NCBI GenBank assembly: GCA_029261155.1
Contig: JAJDBW010000024.1
Span: forward strand, 1 to 64,000
Length of the DNA stretch: 64,000 nucleotides
Origin: Nitrospirota bacterium
GTDB taxonomy: Bacteria; Nitrospirota; Nitrospiria; SBBL01; JAADHI01
Reading direction: 5' to 3'
Made by a program: the position numbers and the translations under genes. Each line of letters opens with the position of its first letter. The stretch's first letter is position 1. The notes beneath the pieces were generated by a model. The model was not told the DNA's origin and did no database searches. It saw only the letters and a program-made list of their open reading frames with translations. Positions 30,364-40,764 of the stretch are shown piece by piece.

Positions 30364-31446
30364 CTAAGTGGACAGATCTCCACTAATTGAACCGCTTCTT
30401 TTCAACAACTCATCCAGCGTAATCGAACAACCCTTTAACTCCGCATCCGAAGCCCGCCCCAACAAAACAAAATGATCCCCGACCTGCCTCCCCAAATCCT
30501 CCGTTAAAATCGCGGCGGCCGTTTCGCAGTTCGCCAAGTCATAATGGGCGAGGATGCCGAGTTCGCCTTCTTTCACCGGTTTTAAGGTTTCGGGATTAAG
30601 GAAGCGGGTGCGGATTTGCGGCGGGGCGACGTATTGGCGCGGGCTGGTTTCCCCGGCAACGCGGTCGTAGAATTGCGAGGTCATCTCGGCCATGCCGTAT
30701 TCGTTCACGCAATAGGCATCGGGAATGCCAAGCCGGTCCGCAGCCTGCGCGTAAACCCAGCCTTCCGGCACCTCGCGGGCCTTTCCTTTTAAGCCCCCCG
30801 TGTCCATCAAGCGGCTCTCTGCGGGGAGTTGAAGCGCTATCCCTTTTTCTTCGCAAGTGTCGAAAAAATGAACAAAGGAAAAAGTCGTGCCCAAGAGGGC
30901 AACCGGCTCGTCCGCTTCGGCCAAGTCCTTTGCCAAGCGCGCGCTTTCCAAGACGCCATTTTTGATGTAGGTGTCGCTCTTTTCCGATCCAAAAATTTCC
31001 CGGACAATGGACATCATGTACGAGAGGGAGGCATGGGGCGCTTCTTCAGGCGAGGGGCAAAGGATCATCATGCGGATCTGGTCGCGGTCATGGATCATAT
31101 GTCGTTTAAAATGCGTGAGAATCGCGCCGCGCGCCATCCAGTCGTCATATAAAAAGTGGCGGCTCTTTTCGCCTTGGGTGGTTCCGCTGGAATGAAAGGT
31201 CCGCACCGCTTCGGCAATCGGGCGGCAAGAAATCTCCGCCCACTTAAAAGCCGTCACCGGCAAGGCCGGAATCTGCTCCCAGCTTTGAACCGTGTCGGGG
31301 CTTTGCTTGTTGATTTCGCAAAAACGGCGGTAGGGCTCATTATGTTCGTATTGATAGCGGAAGAGCTGAAGGGCTAAGGCATTGAACGTTTGCTCCGGGT
31401 TCTCTCCCAACCGCCCCGCAAGAAAATGAAAAATGTCGTCTTTCAT
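30364..31446 (-). CDS. LuxE/acyl-protein synthetase family protein
   Basis: FHSSGTTQGEKSRH, LMDTGGLKGKAREV, NEYGMAEMTSQFYD. Confidence 0.85.
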   Translation of the reverse strand: MKDDIFHFLAGRLGENPEQTFNALALQLFRYQYEHNEPYRRFCEINKQSPDTVQSWEQIPALPVTAFKWAEISCRPIAEAVRTFHSSGTTQGEKSRHFLYDDWMARGAILTHFKRHMIHDRDQIRMMILCPSPEEAPHASLSYMMSIVREIFGSEKSDTYIKNGVLESARLAKDLAEADEPVALLGTTFSFVHFFDTCEEKGIALQLPAESRLMDTGGLKGKAREVPEGWVYAQAADRLGIPDAYCVNEYGMAEMTSQFYDRVAGETSPRQYVAPPQIRTRFLNPETLKPVKEGELGILAHYDLANCETAAAILTEDLGRQVGDHFVLLGRASDAELKGCSITLDELLKRSGSISGDLST

Positions 31447-31543
31447 TGTTTTATGAGATAGCGCATGACAGACCTACAAGTCAATCGAGCAAAGGCCTGC
31501 CCGCTAATAATTTCCATCTCTTTCTTTGTTATCCCCCACTTAG

Positions 31544-31622
31544 AAAAAGGGGGGCAAGGGGGGATTTAAACGGGTTTGGATTGGGGAAGGCATAAATCCC
31601 CCTCAATCCCCCTTTGTTAAAG
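31544..31622. repeat. G/C-run inverted repeat (MITE-like)
   Basis: AAAAAGGGGGGCAAGGGGGGATTTA ... TAAATCCCCCTCAATCCCCCTTTGTT. Confidence 0.7.
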
Positions 31623-34600
31623 GGGGAGGTGTTATGACGCTAACACTTTCCCCCAGCCTTAAAAAAATCAACTCCATGGCGGCCACATCTCTTTTCAGCG
31701 CCCGCCGGAGGGCCTCGGGATAGACTATACATTGGTGACGATATTTTTCGGCGGCCTGGGCCAGATCCGCATGGCTCACTCGGTCCGTCTTGTAGTCGCC
31801 GACATAGAGTGCACCCTCGCTTTCGTAGGCGATGTCGATAACGCCCTCCATCACCTGCCCTTCCCAGGGCATGACAAAAGGAATCTCCCGTCCAAGGATC
31901 TTGGCCCCAGAGAGCCTGCGATAAACCGGGGACTTCAAAAAAGTGTCGAAAATTGCGCCCAGCTCCGAGGCCATTTCCTCTCCTGAAAAACCTTCCATCG
32001 GCGGGACCTGTGCCTTTACAAAACCGGTAAGTATTTCGCCCAGGCCTTCGACCGGTTTCGAAAAATCCCAGCCTTCAAGAAAAAGATGGGCAAGCCGCCC
32101 GATCCACTTCCCTCGCTCGGCGGCCTCTCCGCCAAGCCCGCTCGACGGCGCGGGAGCCGCGGCCTTCATCTCTTTCAAAAGCGCCGGCGCATCCATTCTT
32201 TTCAAAACACTGGGGTTGATAAACAAGCGGCGGCCTTCAATGGCCTCGCAACTTTTTTTCCGAAGCGCCCATTGCGCCGCCCAATCCCCCCAATCCACCT
32301 TGGGCGTATTTTTCTTCTCCGCCGCTTTGCGATGCAGATGATTCATGTCGATGCTCAGGTTTTGTATTTCAATGGTGCCTTTGCCCACAGTGAGACTCTC
32401 TGCCGCCGCGTCGGAAAAAGAGTGCCCCGTCCCTTCCGCCAAAAGAGAGAAAAAGCTTCCCCGCCGAAATCGCCCCGCCCCAAAAAAACTCAGATGTTCG
32501 CGTGCCCGCGTCATGGCGACATAGAGCACGCGCTTTTCTTCTTCTATTTCGCGAAGCCGCTCTTTTTCGGCCAAATAAACCGAGGCCAAATCCGAGACTT
32601 CCCCCACCCGCAGGCCGCTTAAGCCGCTGAACCAATCGTGCCGCGCCAAAACGCGGCCTTGCGGCGGATGATCGCTTCCGGCATGGCTGCCCGCCAAAAC
32701 CACGACGGGAAATTCGAGGCCCTTCGCCTTGTGAATGCTAAAGACCTTCACCGCATCCACGCCCGCTTCCGCCAAGGGCGACTCCGCCGCCTCGCGCCCC
32801 TCGGAAACCGCCTGGGCCAAGGCAGCCGCCACTTCGCGAAAGGTCCCCGTGGCCTCCAGGCCTAACAATTCAGCATCGCGCCGGATTTTTTCGAGATTGG
32901 CCAGGGCCTGTTCCCGATGCGTCGCACTGGCGGCAAGCAAGGCGATGCCCGTTTCGTCGAAGATGCGGGTCACCGCTGCGCCCACCGGAAGGCGGAAGGC
33001 CAAAGCGTGCAGGCGATCAAGCATGCCGTAAAGTGCGCGAAGCGTCGGGGCCAGTTCGGCATCGTCCTTCGCCTTTCGATAATGCAAGCGGCCTTCCCGA
33101 TGCAAACGCAGAATGTCGGTATCGGGCAAGCCCCCCACCGGGGAACGCAAGACCCCGACCAAGGCCATCCGATCGTTCGGGTCGGCGACCGCGCAGAGCA
33201 GGTTGACGGCGTCGCGGACCTCCTGGCTGCGGTAAAAGCGCCGCTCGCCCTCCACCACGTAACGGATGCCCCAGCGCCGAAGCGGTTCGAGATAAAAATG
33301 CACGCCGGTTAAGCGCCGCATCAAAATGGCGACATCGCCCCGCCGCACCCTTCGGGCTGCGCCGTCCCGATCATGGATGATGGCCTTGCCGATGACGGTT
33401 TCACTCAACCAACGGGCCAGGGCCTCGCCTTCGGCGCGTCGGGCTTCTTCGGCCTTCATGGGCTCCGCGCCGCTTCCGGTCCGCCTATCCTCACCTAGGG
33501 TATCGACGAAGCGGCAAACCACGGCCCGGAAAAGATTGGGTCCGGCTTCGGCTTCAAGGGTCTCCACTTTTGCGGCCGAGTGGATGCCGATATAGTCCGG
33601 CTGAAGTCCGTCTTTCGGCAGCATCAATTTTCGAAAGATGCCGTTCACCGGTTCGAGGAGGGCGGTGTGGCTTCTAAAATTCGTCGTCAAGCGGCACTCG
33701 ATGCCGCCCTGATCGAGGATCGTCTGACGGATGGCTTGCGTGGCGGCGATGTCCGCGCGGCGGAAGCCATAGATGGATTGCTTCGGATCGCCCACGACAA
33801 AAAGTTTGCCTGGCGCGAGCCGCACCTCCCGCCAGTTTTTTGCAGACCTGTCGGGTCGCTCGGCGGGCCCTTCGGACAGATAGAGGAGGATCTCGTATTG
33901 CACCGGATCGGTGTCTTGAAACTCGTCGATCAAGATCGCCCGGTAGCGGGCCTTCAAGGCCTCGCGGACGCCAGGGCAATCGCGCAAGAGGTTCCGTGCC
34001 CGGACGAGCAGGCCGTCGAAAGACACCCAAGCCTGTTTCGTTTGAATCTTCCGCAGCCGCCGCACAAAGGGGCCAAGGAGCGCCAGCAGGTTTTCGAGCG
34101 CCGCAGCGTCGATGCGGAGCAGGCCCTGGGCGATGCGGATCAAGCCCTTCGCCGCTTCAATGTCTTCGTCCGTCCAGCCCTTGACCTTGGCCGCCTGCTT
34201 TCCCGAGGCGAGCAGGGCGTATCCTGCCGCGTCTTCGCCCGAAGCCGCGTCCCCCACCTCGCCTGAAGCGAGCACGGATTCAAAGACCGCCTTCGCGGCC
34301 GCGATCATCTTTTCGACATTGCGCGACCTGGTACTCGCTCCATTTCCTAGCGTATCGGGATGCCCTTCCAAAAGCAGGTCGGTCGCGGCGATCAGCCCCC
34401 GCAGCCATTGCGCCACCGTCTTCGGCGGTCGCGCTTCATCGATTTGCTTTTTTAAATCGTCGATGTCCACTGTCTCCGAGGCCAGAGCTCCCGCCGTCTC
34501 CCTGAGCTCGCCCAGCGAAAATTGCCGGAGGGCCGCCTGCCAGCGCGTCTTGTTGGGACTCTGCGCCGAAAGTTCCCCCTCGAGCCAAGCCGACCAGCAC

Positions 34601-35085
34601 TCGTCGAAGAGATGTTCTGCGGCCTGCGCTCCCGTATCGACGCGAAACTGCGGGTCCACCCCGGCCTCGATGGGATAGCGCCGCAAGAGGCTGGTCGCGA
34701 AATGATGGAGGGTGCCGATCTCGGCGCGTTCCAATTGTCGGAGTGCGGCCTCCGCGCGCACATCAATGTCCCGCCGCGACAGGGTGTAGCGATCCATGAG
34801 CACCGCCGCCTTCTCCGGCAGGTCCTCCGCGTGCCGCAGAGCCTCTAAAGCCTCGCCAAGCCGGAGCTTCATTTCATTGGCGGCCTTGTTGGTAAAGGTG
34901 AGGGCGACGATCTCGGTAATCGCAAGCGGTTCCGGTTCGCGCATCAAGAGGTGAATCAATCGATCGACGAGCAAGGTCGTTTTGCCCGTGCCCGCCCCGG
35001 CGGTGACGATCACATTCCGGTCAAAGGTGCACACGGCGCATTCTCGCTCGCTTTGATCCTCCGGCGGCTTGAAGGCGGCACTCAC
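31603..35085 (-). CDS. addA: UvrD-family helicase/nuclease (AddA-like)
   Basis: TAGAGTGKTTLLVDRL, LIDEFQDTDPVQ, DPKQSIYGFR, IHKAKGLEFPVVV, C-terminal RecB-type nuclease (VGDYKTDRV); GTG start with SD, GTGA overlap. Confidence 0.85.
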   Translation of the reverse strand: MSAAFKPPEDQSERECAVCTFDRNVIVTAGAGTGKTTLLVDRLIHLLMREPEPLAITEIVALTFTNKAANEMKLRLGEALEALRHAEDLPEKAAVLMDRYTLSRRDIDVRAEAALRQLERAEIGTLHHFATSLLRRYPIEAGVDPQFRVDTGAQAAEHLFDECWSAWLEGELSAQSPNKTRWQAALRQFSLGELRETAGALASETVDIDDLKKQIDEARPPKTVAQWLRGLIAATDLLLEGHPDTLGNGASTRSRNVEKMIAAAKAVFESVLASGEVGDAASGEDAAGYALLASGKQAAKVKGWTDEDIEAAKGLIRIAQGLLRIDAAALENLLALLGPFVRRLRKIQTKQAWVSFDGLLVRARNLLRDCPGVREALKARYRAILIDEFQDTDPVQYEILLYLSEGPAERPDRSAKNWREVRLAPGKLFVVGDPKQSIYGFRRADIAATQAIRQTILDQGGIECRLTTNFRSHTALLEPVNGIFRKLMLPKDGLQPDYIGIHSAAKVETLEAEAGPNLFRAVVCRFVDTLGEDRRTGSGAEPMKAEEARRAEGEALARWLSETVIGKAIIHDRDGAARRVRRGDVAILMRRLTGVHFYLEPLRRWGIRYVVEGERRFYRSQEVRDAVNLLCAVADPNDRMALVGVLRSPVGGLPDTDILRLHREGRLHYRKAKDDAELAPTLRALYGMLDRLHALAFRLPVGAAVTRIFDETGIALLAASATHREQALANLEKIRRDAELLGLEATGTFREVAAALAQAVSEGREAAESPLAEAGVDAVKVFSIHKAKGLEFPVVVLAGSHAGSDHPPQGRVLARHDWFSGLSGLRVGEVSDLASVYLAEKERLREIEEEKRVLYVAMTRAREHLSFFGAGRFRRGSFFSLLAEGTGHSFSDAAAESLTVGKGTIEIQNLSIDMNHLHRKAAEKKNTPKVDWGDWAAQWALRKKSCEAIEGRRLFINPSVLKRMDAPALLKEMKAAAPAPSSGLGGEAAERGKWIGRLAHLFLEGWDFSKPVEGLGEILTGFVKAQVPPMEGFSGEEMASELGAIFDTFLKSPVYRRLSGAKILGREIPFVMPWEGQVMEGVIDIAYESEGALYVGDYKTDRVSHADLAQAAEKYRHQCIVYPEALRRALKRDVAAMELIFLRLGESVSVITPPPLTKGD

Positions 35086-38000
35086 GAACCCGGCTCCTTT
35101 TTTTTCGAAGGCACATCGCTTTGACGCAGCAGCCGATGACGCGCCCAGAGGGGATCGCGCTCCAAGCGCCGACGCGAAGGCAGGTGCTCTTTGCGGCAAA
35201 GGGCCGCAATCGGACAATATCGGCAGTGCGCACCCGGATCGATAAAAAAGTGTCCCGACGCCATGCCGGAAAGGAGTCCCCCAATCGTCGCCTTCAAGCG
35301 CGCGCCGGTCTCGCCGGCCCAGGCGTCCTGCGGAAATTCGCGCGGCACGAGCGGTCCTTCGGGCCAATTCGGCGCAAGAAAATAAAAGGCCGATTGGAGC
35401 GGGGCGTTTTCTTCGCCGTAGGGCGCGGCGAGTTTTTGATACAAGGGCGGCTGCAAGCGTTCGCCGCGAAGCGCGGCGCGCAGGAGGTTTTTTTCGACCG
35501 ATCCGGCCTGCCTGCGAAAGGTGATCTTGTAATCGATGGCCCGGACGGTCTTCGTCTCCGGATGTACATCGAGGCGGTCTATGCGTCCCGAAAACTCGGG
35601 CCAGTCCGCTTCGATCTTTCCACGGCATTTCAGTTCGAAGGCGGTGGGACGAAAACCGGAGGCCGAGAGTTGTTTTAAATCGATGGCGATGGCCTCTGAT
35701 AAGAAGGCCGCGATCTGCATCTTTATCTCCTCCCAAAACAGCGGATAGGCCACGGGATGCTCCGATTCGAAGCGGACAAAGGCCTCGGCACAAATCCGAT
35801 TAAAATCCCGCATCGGATCGTCGGCGGCATCGCCCTCGAAATAGTCTGCCCGGAACAAGCCCGCATAGAAACGATGCAAGATCTCATGGCAAAGCGTTCC
35901 AATCTCCGAGGCCGGCAATTCGAGACGGTCTTCCGGCCGTTCGACCGGGGCCAGCTTCAGAAGATCGGCGGCAAAATATTGAAAGGGGCAAAGCGCATAA
36001 CGTTCGAGCCCGGTCGGGCTCAAAACGCCATGCCTATCGAAGGCGGCAGTGCTTGGATCGATGAGGCCGTCATGGGCCGTCAGCGCGCCGCCGGATTCCA
36101 GCCGCCGCAAGGCCGCACGGCCCTGCCGGTACAAGGCGGCAGAAAGCGGGAGCGTGTCTAAAACCGGGGCCGGATCGAGGCCGAGAAAAGCGGCCCGCAA
36201 GGCCGCCTCTTCGGGTGGAAGCAGGGCGAAATCTTTAAAGGGCGCACGGGCGTAGCGCTCGCGAAGGCCACGCGGCATCACGTGCGTGAGGGACCCGCTT
36301 TGCCCAGGGGCAAGGCATTGCGCAATCCGCCGCAAGGCCCAGGAGGGGCTGGCGGCGCTGCCTTCGGCATCGACCCGATGTGAGAAAACACGGAGGCGGT
36401 GTTGCGTGCTGTCGACCAATAAGGTCAAGAGCAGGCGTTCTTCGTCGTAGGCGGCCAGGTTTTCCCCGACCTTGTAGCCCAGCACGGTTTCGAGGACGCG
36501 GCGATGGCCGTCCGGCAAAAAGGGATCTTCGCGGATACTCCGGGGAAAGCGGCCCTCGTTCATGCCCAGGATGAAGAGATGGGAAAAGGCCAGGCCGCGT
36601 GCCGCCATTGCACCCATGACTGATACGCCCGCGTTCGCGGGACCGGCCGCAGGGATCGTCTCCCGCGCCATCCAGCGGCTGAAGGTCTCGACGAAGGTTT
36701 CAAGCGGAATGCGCGGGGCAATTCGATCGAGGCCGGAGATCGCTTCGAAGAGCCCGGCCAGCGCGCCCTGCACCCGCGCGTCTTGCGTCAGCGTTTCTTC
36801 GTGTATCCTTTCTTCCTGCTCTTCTTCGGTCGCCGCCGGACCGAGCGCATCCCTTTCGATTGCATCCAGGGTGTGTCCCTCGGGCGGCGAAAAACCCAGA
36901 GTGTGCTGCAGCAAGGCTTGGAAACGCGCGGCGTAGTCCGACCAGGCTGCCTTCGGCGGCAGGGCCTCGAGCTCGGCGGCGAGGGTCGACACACAGTCGA
37001 AAAGCAGGGCCGCTTGGGTCGAGGACGCGTCCCGCGGGTGCCCTAAGGCCTCCCATGCGGAAAGCCCCTTGCTCACACCCGCTTGGCGCGACAAGGTCTC
37101 CCACTCGTCCTTTACAACTTCAGCCCCCTGCACGCAAAAGCGCTCGGCCTGGAAGTCGGGCGAGGCGAGGAGATCGATCATGGGTCCACGGGCATAGTCC
37201 TTAAGCCTGAGGTTCAGTAAAAGGAGGACGCTTTTTGCAAAGGGATATTGGATCAAAGCCTCCTCCCCCTGCGTGGTTATCGGAAGGGCATGGCTTTTAA
37301 AGAGGGCCTTGATGTCGGGCAGGTAGGTTTCGATCTCGCGGGCCACGAGGCCGATGTCCTGAAAGGCCAGGCCTTCGTCCTTCACCAAGCGCAGGATTTC
37401 TTTTGCCGCCGTCGAGACCTCATCCCGCGCATCGTAGCAATCAAAAATTTCGAGAGCCGGTCCAAGATGGGGGTCTTCCGCCTCGCCGTCGTCGAATAGA
37501 TTGTGGCCGCGCGGGCCTTTAGTGCAGAGATCGACCACTTGGGACGCATGGCCCACCAGGCCCTCAACGTGCCGTTCGTAGAAGCGCCTCGCGTAGTCCC
37601 AACCGGAATTCTTAGGCGCGAGAGGAAAAAACAGGGTGGCGTCGTGGTGCCGCGCAACGGACTGAAAGAGATCTACTTGCACTTGCGTGAGATCGTAGAA
37701 ACCGTAATAGAATATCCGACCGAAGGTTTTGAGAAAAATCGATTCCGGTACCAGCGGCGTGGCGATGGCGGCCAAATCGCCATAAGACAGCTGACTTTTT
37801 GCCCGGTCCTCGGTTTCGATACGGCGATGGAGTTCGAAAAGCGGACGCAAGTTTTGGGCGGCACCTTTGCCAAACTGCCCTTCGCTCAGCGCAGCAAGGG
37901 CCAGATCCGGATCGACCAGACCGTCTTTTAAATCGCGCAGACTACGCCACAAAGCGGCAACCCCGCCTTCCGTTTTTTCCACTTGGGACAAAAAGGCATC

Positions 38001-38312
38001 GGCAGACGCATTTTGCCGAAGGACGAGACGCAGACGCTCCTGAAAAAAAAGCCCGCTTTCCGTAGAAAAATCATCTGCTGGATGGCCTTCCACACAAAGG
38101 CGTTTGGAGAGCTGATGAAAGGTGAGTATGGAGATCGCAAGCAGGCTGAAGCCCTGCTCAAGGGCCAAGAGAACCTGAAGACGCCTTCGGATTTGCTCGG
38201 AAGGCACCAAGAGGAGAAGCGGATACAGGGGATCTGCGGCCTTGAGTCGCTGGACCTCCGCGACCAAGGCCTCTTCGAGATGCGGATGAAAGGGACCGAG
38301 AAAAATCTGCAC
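35082..38312 (-). CDS. addB: PD-(D/E)XK nuclease/helicase-like subunit (AddB-like)
   Basis: N-terminal helicase-like region, C-terminal nuclease (IDYKITF) with Cys cluster (CRYCPIAALCRK). Confidence 0.82.
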   Translation of the reverse strand: MQIFLGPFHPHLEEALVAEVQRLKAADPLYPLLLLVPSEQIRRRLQVLLALEQGFSLLAISILTFHQLSKRLCVEGHPADDFSTESGLFFQERLRLVLRQNASADAFLSQVEKTEGGVAALWRSLRDLKDGLVDPDLALAALSEGQFGKGAAQNLRPLFELHRRIETEDRAKSQLSYGDLAAIATPLVPESIFLKTFGRIFYYGFYDLTQVQVDLFQSVARHHDATLFFPLAPKNSGWDYARRFYERHVEGLVGHASQVVDLCTKGPRGHNLFDDGEAEDPHLGPALEIFDCYDARDEVSTAAKEILRLVKDEGLAFQDIGLVAREIETYLPDIKALFKSHALPITTQGEEALIQYPFAKSVLLLLNLRLKDYARGPMIDLLASPDFQAERFCVQGAEVVKDEWETLSRQAGVSKGLSAWEALGHPRDASSTQAALLFDCVSTLAAELEALPPKAAWSDYAARFQALLQHTLGFSPPEGHTLDAIERDALGPAATEEEQEERIHEETLTQDARVQGALAGLFEAISGLDRIAPRIPLETFVETFSRWMARETIPAAGPANAGVSVMGAMAARGLAFSHLFILGMNEGRFPRSIREDPFLPDGHRRVLETVLGYKVGENLAAYDEERLLLTLLVDSTQHRLRVFSHRVDAEGSAASPSWALRRIAQCLAPGQSGSLTHVMPRGLRERYARAPFKDFALLPPEEAALRAAFLGLDPAPVLDTLPLSAALYRQGRAALRRLESGGALTAHDGLIDPSTAAFDRHGVLSPTGLERYALCPFQYFAADLLKLAPVERPEDRLELPASEIGTLCHEILHRFYAGLFRADYFEGDAADDPMRDFNRICAEAFVRFESEHPVAYPLFWEEIKMQIAAFLSEAIAIDLKQLSASGFRPTAFELKCRGKIEADWPEFSGRIDRLDVHPETKTVRAIDYKITFRRQAGSVEKNLLRAALRGERLQPPLYQKLAAPYGEENAPLQSAFYFLAPNWPEGPLVPREFPQDAWAGETGARLKATIGGLLSGMASGHFFIDPGAHCRYCPIAALCRKEHLPSRRRLERDPLWARHRLLRQSDVPSKKKEPGS

Positions 38313-38313
38313 G

Positions 38314-38937
38314 TTATATTGGCGGAAAAAGGCTTCGACCGAAGCGATTCAAGGCATTTACAAATCGATCCAAAACAGGACCTCTCTTTTTGCTAGGCCA
38401 GGATTGAATTGGGATCGATTCAATCACGTCCAAATTCACGACCCCATTGTTCTTCCAGGCCCCACCTTCCAAAATCATTTGATATTGGGTCCTTAGGGTC
38501 GAGTGATCCATCCCCGTAATACGCACTTTGGCGAGGGCTTGATTTAAATCCTCCGACAAAAGGATTTCGCCAAAGTCCACTTTGCGCGATTTGTCGATTT
38601 GTGGATAGCCGCTTCGAACCATGGTTTCGAATTCAACAAGAGAAAAAACAGATTGGATCGCTTTCGAGGCGTATCGGTAAGCCGCTTTGTAGTCGTTATT
38701 ATTGAAGGCCATTAACTGTTGCTTGATGGCCTTTTGAATGCCTTCGATCTGTGTTTCGCCGCTTTGCGCGGAAACGGTCGAAAAAGTGAGGAGCAAAACC
38801 GCAAGGCAGAAACAGGCGATTCGAGGCGACCTTTGCCCTGTCAATCCAGACCCTCCGCCACGGGGTATCCAGCCCAATCTCTTTTTAACAAAAAACGTCG
38901 TAAGATAAAACCCTTCTGCTATGGATGCGTTCTTCAT
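38314..38937 (-). CDS. DUF4864-like secreted protein
   Basis: AIKQQLMAFNNNDYKAAYRYASKAIQSVF...MVRSGYPQI. Confidence 0.75.
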   Translation of the reverse strand: MKNASIAEGFYLTTFFVKKRLGWIPRGGGSGLTGQRSPRIACFCLAVLLLTFSTVSAQSGETQIEGIQKAIKQQLMAFNNNDYKAAYRYASKAIQSVFSLVEFETMVRSGYPQIDKSRKVDFGEILLSEDLNQALAKVRITGMDHSTLRTQYQMILEGGAWKNNGVVNLDVIESIPIQSWPSKKRGPVLDRFVNALNRFGRSLFPPI

Positions 38938-38949
38938 AGATCGAAGCCT

Positions 38950-39390
38950 CTAATCCACGTCCTCTGTATCGCCCACTTGCCCTATGTGGTGTTCCCCGAA
39001 AATAGCAGATTCTCGCCGATAGTGTTTGAATTCCAGGAGGTTTCCCGAAGGGTCTTGAAGGAAAAAGGTGAGGTGTTCGAGTGGGCTGCCCGGAAATCGG
39101 GACCGAGGTTGTTGATAAAAATTAAGGCGGCGCGCCTTGGCACGATCGGCCAAGGCCTGCCAATCGGCTTCCGATCGAAACAATAAACCGAAGTGCCGGG
39201 GATAGACCCCTTTTTGAGAAGACGCGGAATCCGCGTCGAGATGCGCAATGATTTGATGCCCCCCCAAAGATAAGGTGAGCGCTTTTGAAGAGGTCCGCCC
39301 CAGCTGGCATCCAAGGCCCTCCACATAAAAGGTATGGGCGGCCTCCAAATCTTTAACCGGAAAGGCGAGGTGAAATAAGATGTCGTCCAT
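38950..39390 (-). CDS. VOC-family (glyoxalase/bleomycin-resistance) protein
   Basis: FHLAFPVKDLEAAHTFYVEGLGCQLGR...LTFFLQDPSGNLLEFKHY. Confidence 0.9.
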   Translation of the reverse strand: MDDILFHLAFPVKDLEAAHTFYVEGLGCQLGRTSSKALTLSLGGHQIIAHLDADSASSQKGVYPRHFGLLFRSEADWQALADRAKARRLNFYQQPRSRFPGSPLEHLTFFLQDPSGNLLEFKHYRRESAIFGEHHIGQVGDTEDVD

Positions 39391-39477
39391 TACAATCTCC
39401 CAGTCATAGGCCCCTATTCTAACACCAGTATTTTCCGAAATAAAACAGATTCGAACCCTCGTTTAAGGACACAGCGA

Positions 39478-40572
39478 TTAGGCCAAATACTGAAGCGCCC
39501 CCTTCCGCTTTCCCTGTATGCCTTTATGAATCACCAGGGTAAGGCCTTGTGCGACGCCGGAACGATAGGCACTATGACTACTTTTGGAATATCTTGAAGC
39601 CGTATGCACCCGTTTTGGATTTCTTTTCCGAAAAAAAGCCTGCAACGCAGGATCGCCCTTCCAAACCAAATTCTTGCTTTGATTCTCGACCCATCGACGA
39701 TCCAATTGGACATGGAAACCGTTTAAAAGACCGTAGATAAAACTTCTCCGATGGCGATTTCCCTGGATCGCCTCCTGACGTTTATAGTTTTGCCACAAGC
39801 CCTCAGAAATATGGCGCAGCGTGTCGTGGATATATTCGGCGATCTCGACGTTTTCAGCTGTGCCGTAGAGCTCCAAAACCCGCCCGCGCTTATCTCGCTT
39901 CGCATCGTAACCGAATGTCCAGATTGTCTCCACGAAAAAAAATTTAGATAGGATCGCGCTCAAAATTGACTTGGCCGGGCTCCTCCTTCCAACTTCACCA
40001 ATTTGCTTGTGGATATAGTGACTTCTGTTTTTAAGATCCAACACGCTCAAGTTGTGCTTCAGGAGCAAGGTGTGCGCCTTACTCATGGCGCTTTCGGCTT
40101 CATGTATGTTGGCACTTTCGGCCAAGGCCAAGAGCTTATTCACTTTGTCCATCATCTTATGATCTTGCGATTGCACAAGGCCTTTATTTCTTCGACCTGT
40201 TATCCATTCCATCACCTCACCTCTTGCGCCGGAATCAATCTCATGTTCGAAACACAGTTGTTTAAATGCCGGCCCGTGAGGTGCTTCGTCCAAGATCCCA
40301 AGGACTTCCTCTACATACTGGTGTGCCATTTCATGATAGAGTACCTCTTGTACATATTCCCAAGGGGCGCTTTGAATCAGTGGGATACTCATTGAAATAC
40401 ATCGAAGCCTGCCGCCTTGCCAGTGACCCAAGACACCTTCGGAGGCCGAAAGCGTCAGCTGCGGAAAGCGCATTTTGTTTTTAAAAAAATTATAATTGGC
40501 CGTGTGCCAATCTTCCCGTAACTGGCGGATCCAGGCGTTTTTTATTTTGTCATCGAACACGTTTAGGATCAT
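39478..40572 (-). CDS. SprT-like metallopeptidase with DUF2786 domain
   Basis: VLYHEMAHQYVEE zinc motif; DUF2786-like KLLALAESANIHEAESAMSKAHTLL. Confidence 0.85.
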   Translation of the reverse strand: MILNVFDDKIKNAWIRQLREDWHTANYNFFKNKMRFPQLTLSASEGVLGHWQGGRLRCISMSIPLIQSAPWEYVQEVLYHEMAHQYVEEVLGILDEAPHGPAFKQLCFEHEIDSGARGEVMEWITGRRNKGLVQSQDHKMMDKVNKLLALAESANIHEAESAMSKAHTLLLKHNLSVLDLKNRSHYIHKQIGEVGRRSPAKSILSAILSKFFFVETIWTFGYDAKRDKRGRVLELYGTAENVEIAEYIHDTLRHISEGLWQNYKRQEAIQGNRHRRSFIYGLLNGFHVQLDRRWVENQSKNLVWKGDPALQAFFRKRNPKRVHTASRYSKSSHSAYRSGVAQGLTLVIHKGIQGKRKGALQYLA

Positions 40573-40764
40573 TCTATGCCTTAAAAGAACTGAGCTGTAT
40601 TACCTTATCAGGATGGCAATCCGACCGCAATCCAGATCAGACCATCTATAAACGCAGGCCAATCAGCCATCCTCTTTTTATAGACTCTTTTTCCTGAAAG
40701 GGCTATATTGAATGCGCGCGGGCACATCGACAAAGGATTCTTTTCCACTATTAAAGGAGAAAAA

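Noticed and set aside
35086-35793. N-terminal extension of the 1396-aa ORF
   Set aside because: Overlaps the AddB-like C-terminus in another frame; GTG at 35085 with SD and GTGA overlap is the likely start
35082-38312. AddAB-like pair as a novel defence nuclease
   Set aside because: Motifs and order match the standard AddAB recombination-repair system
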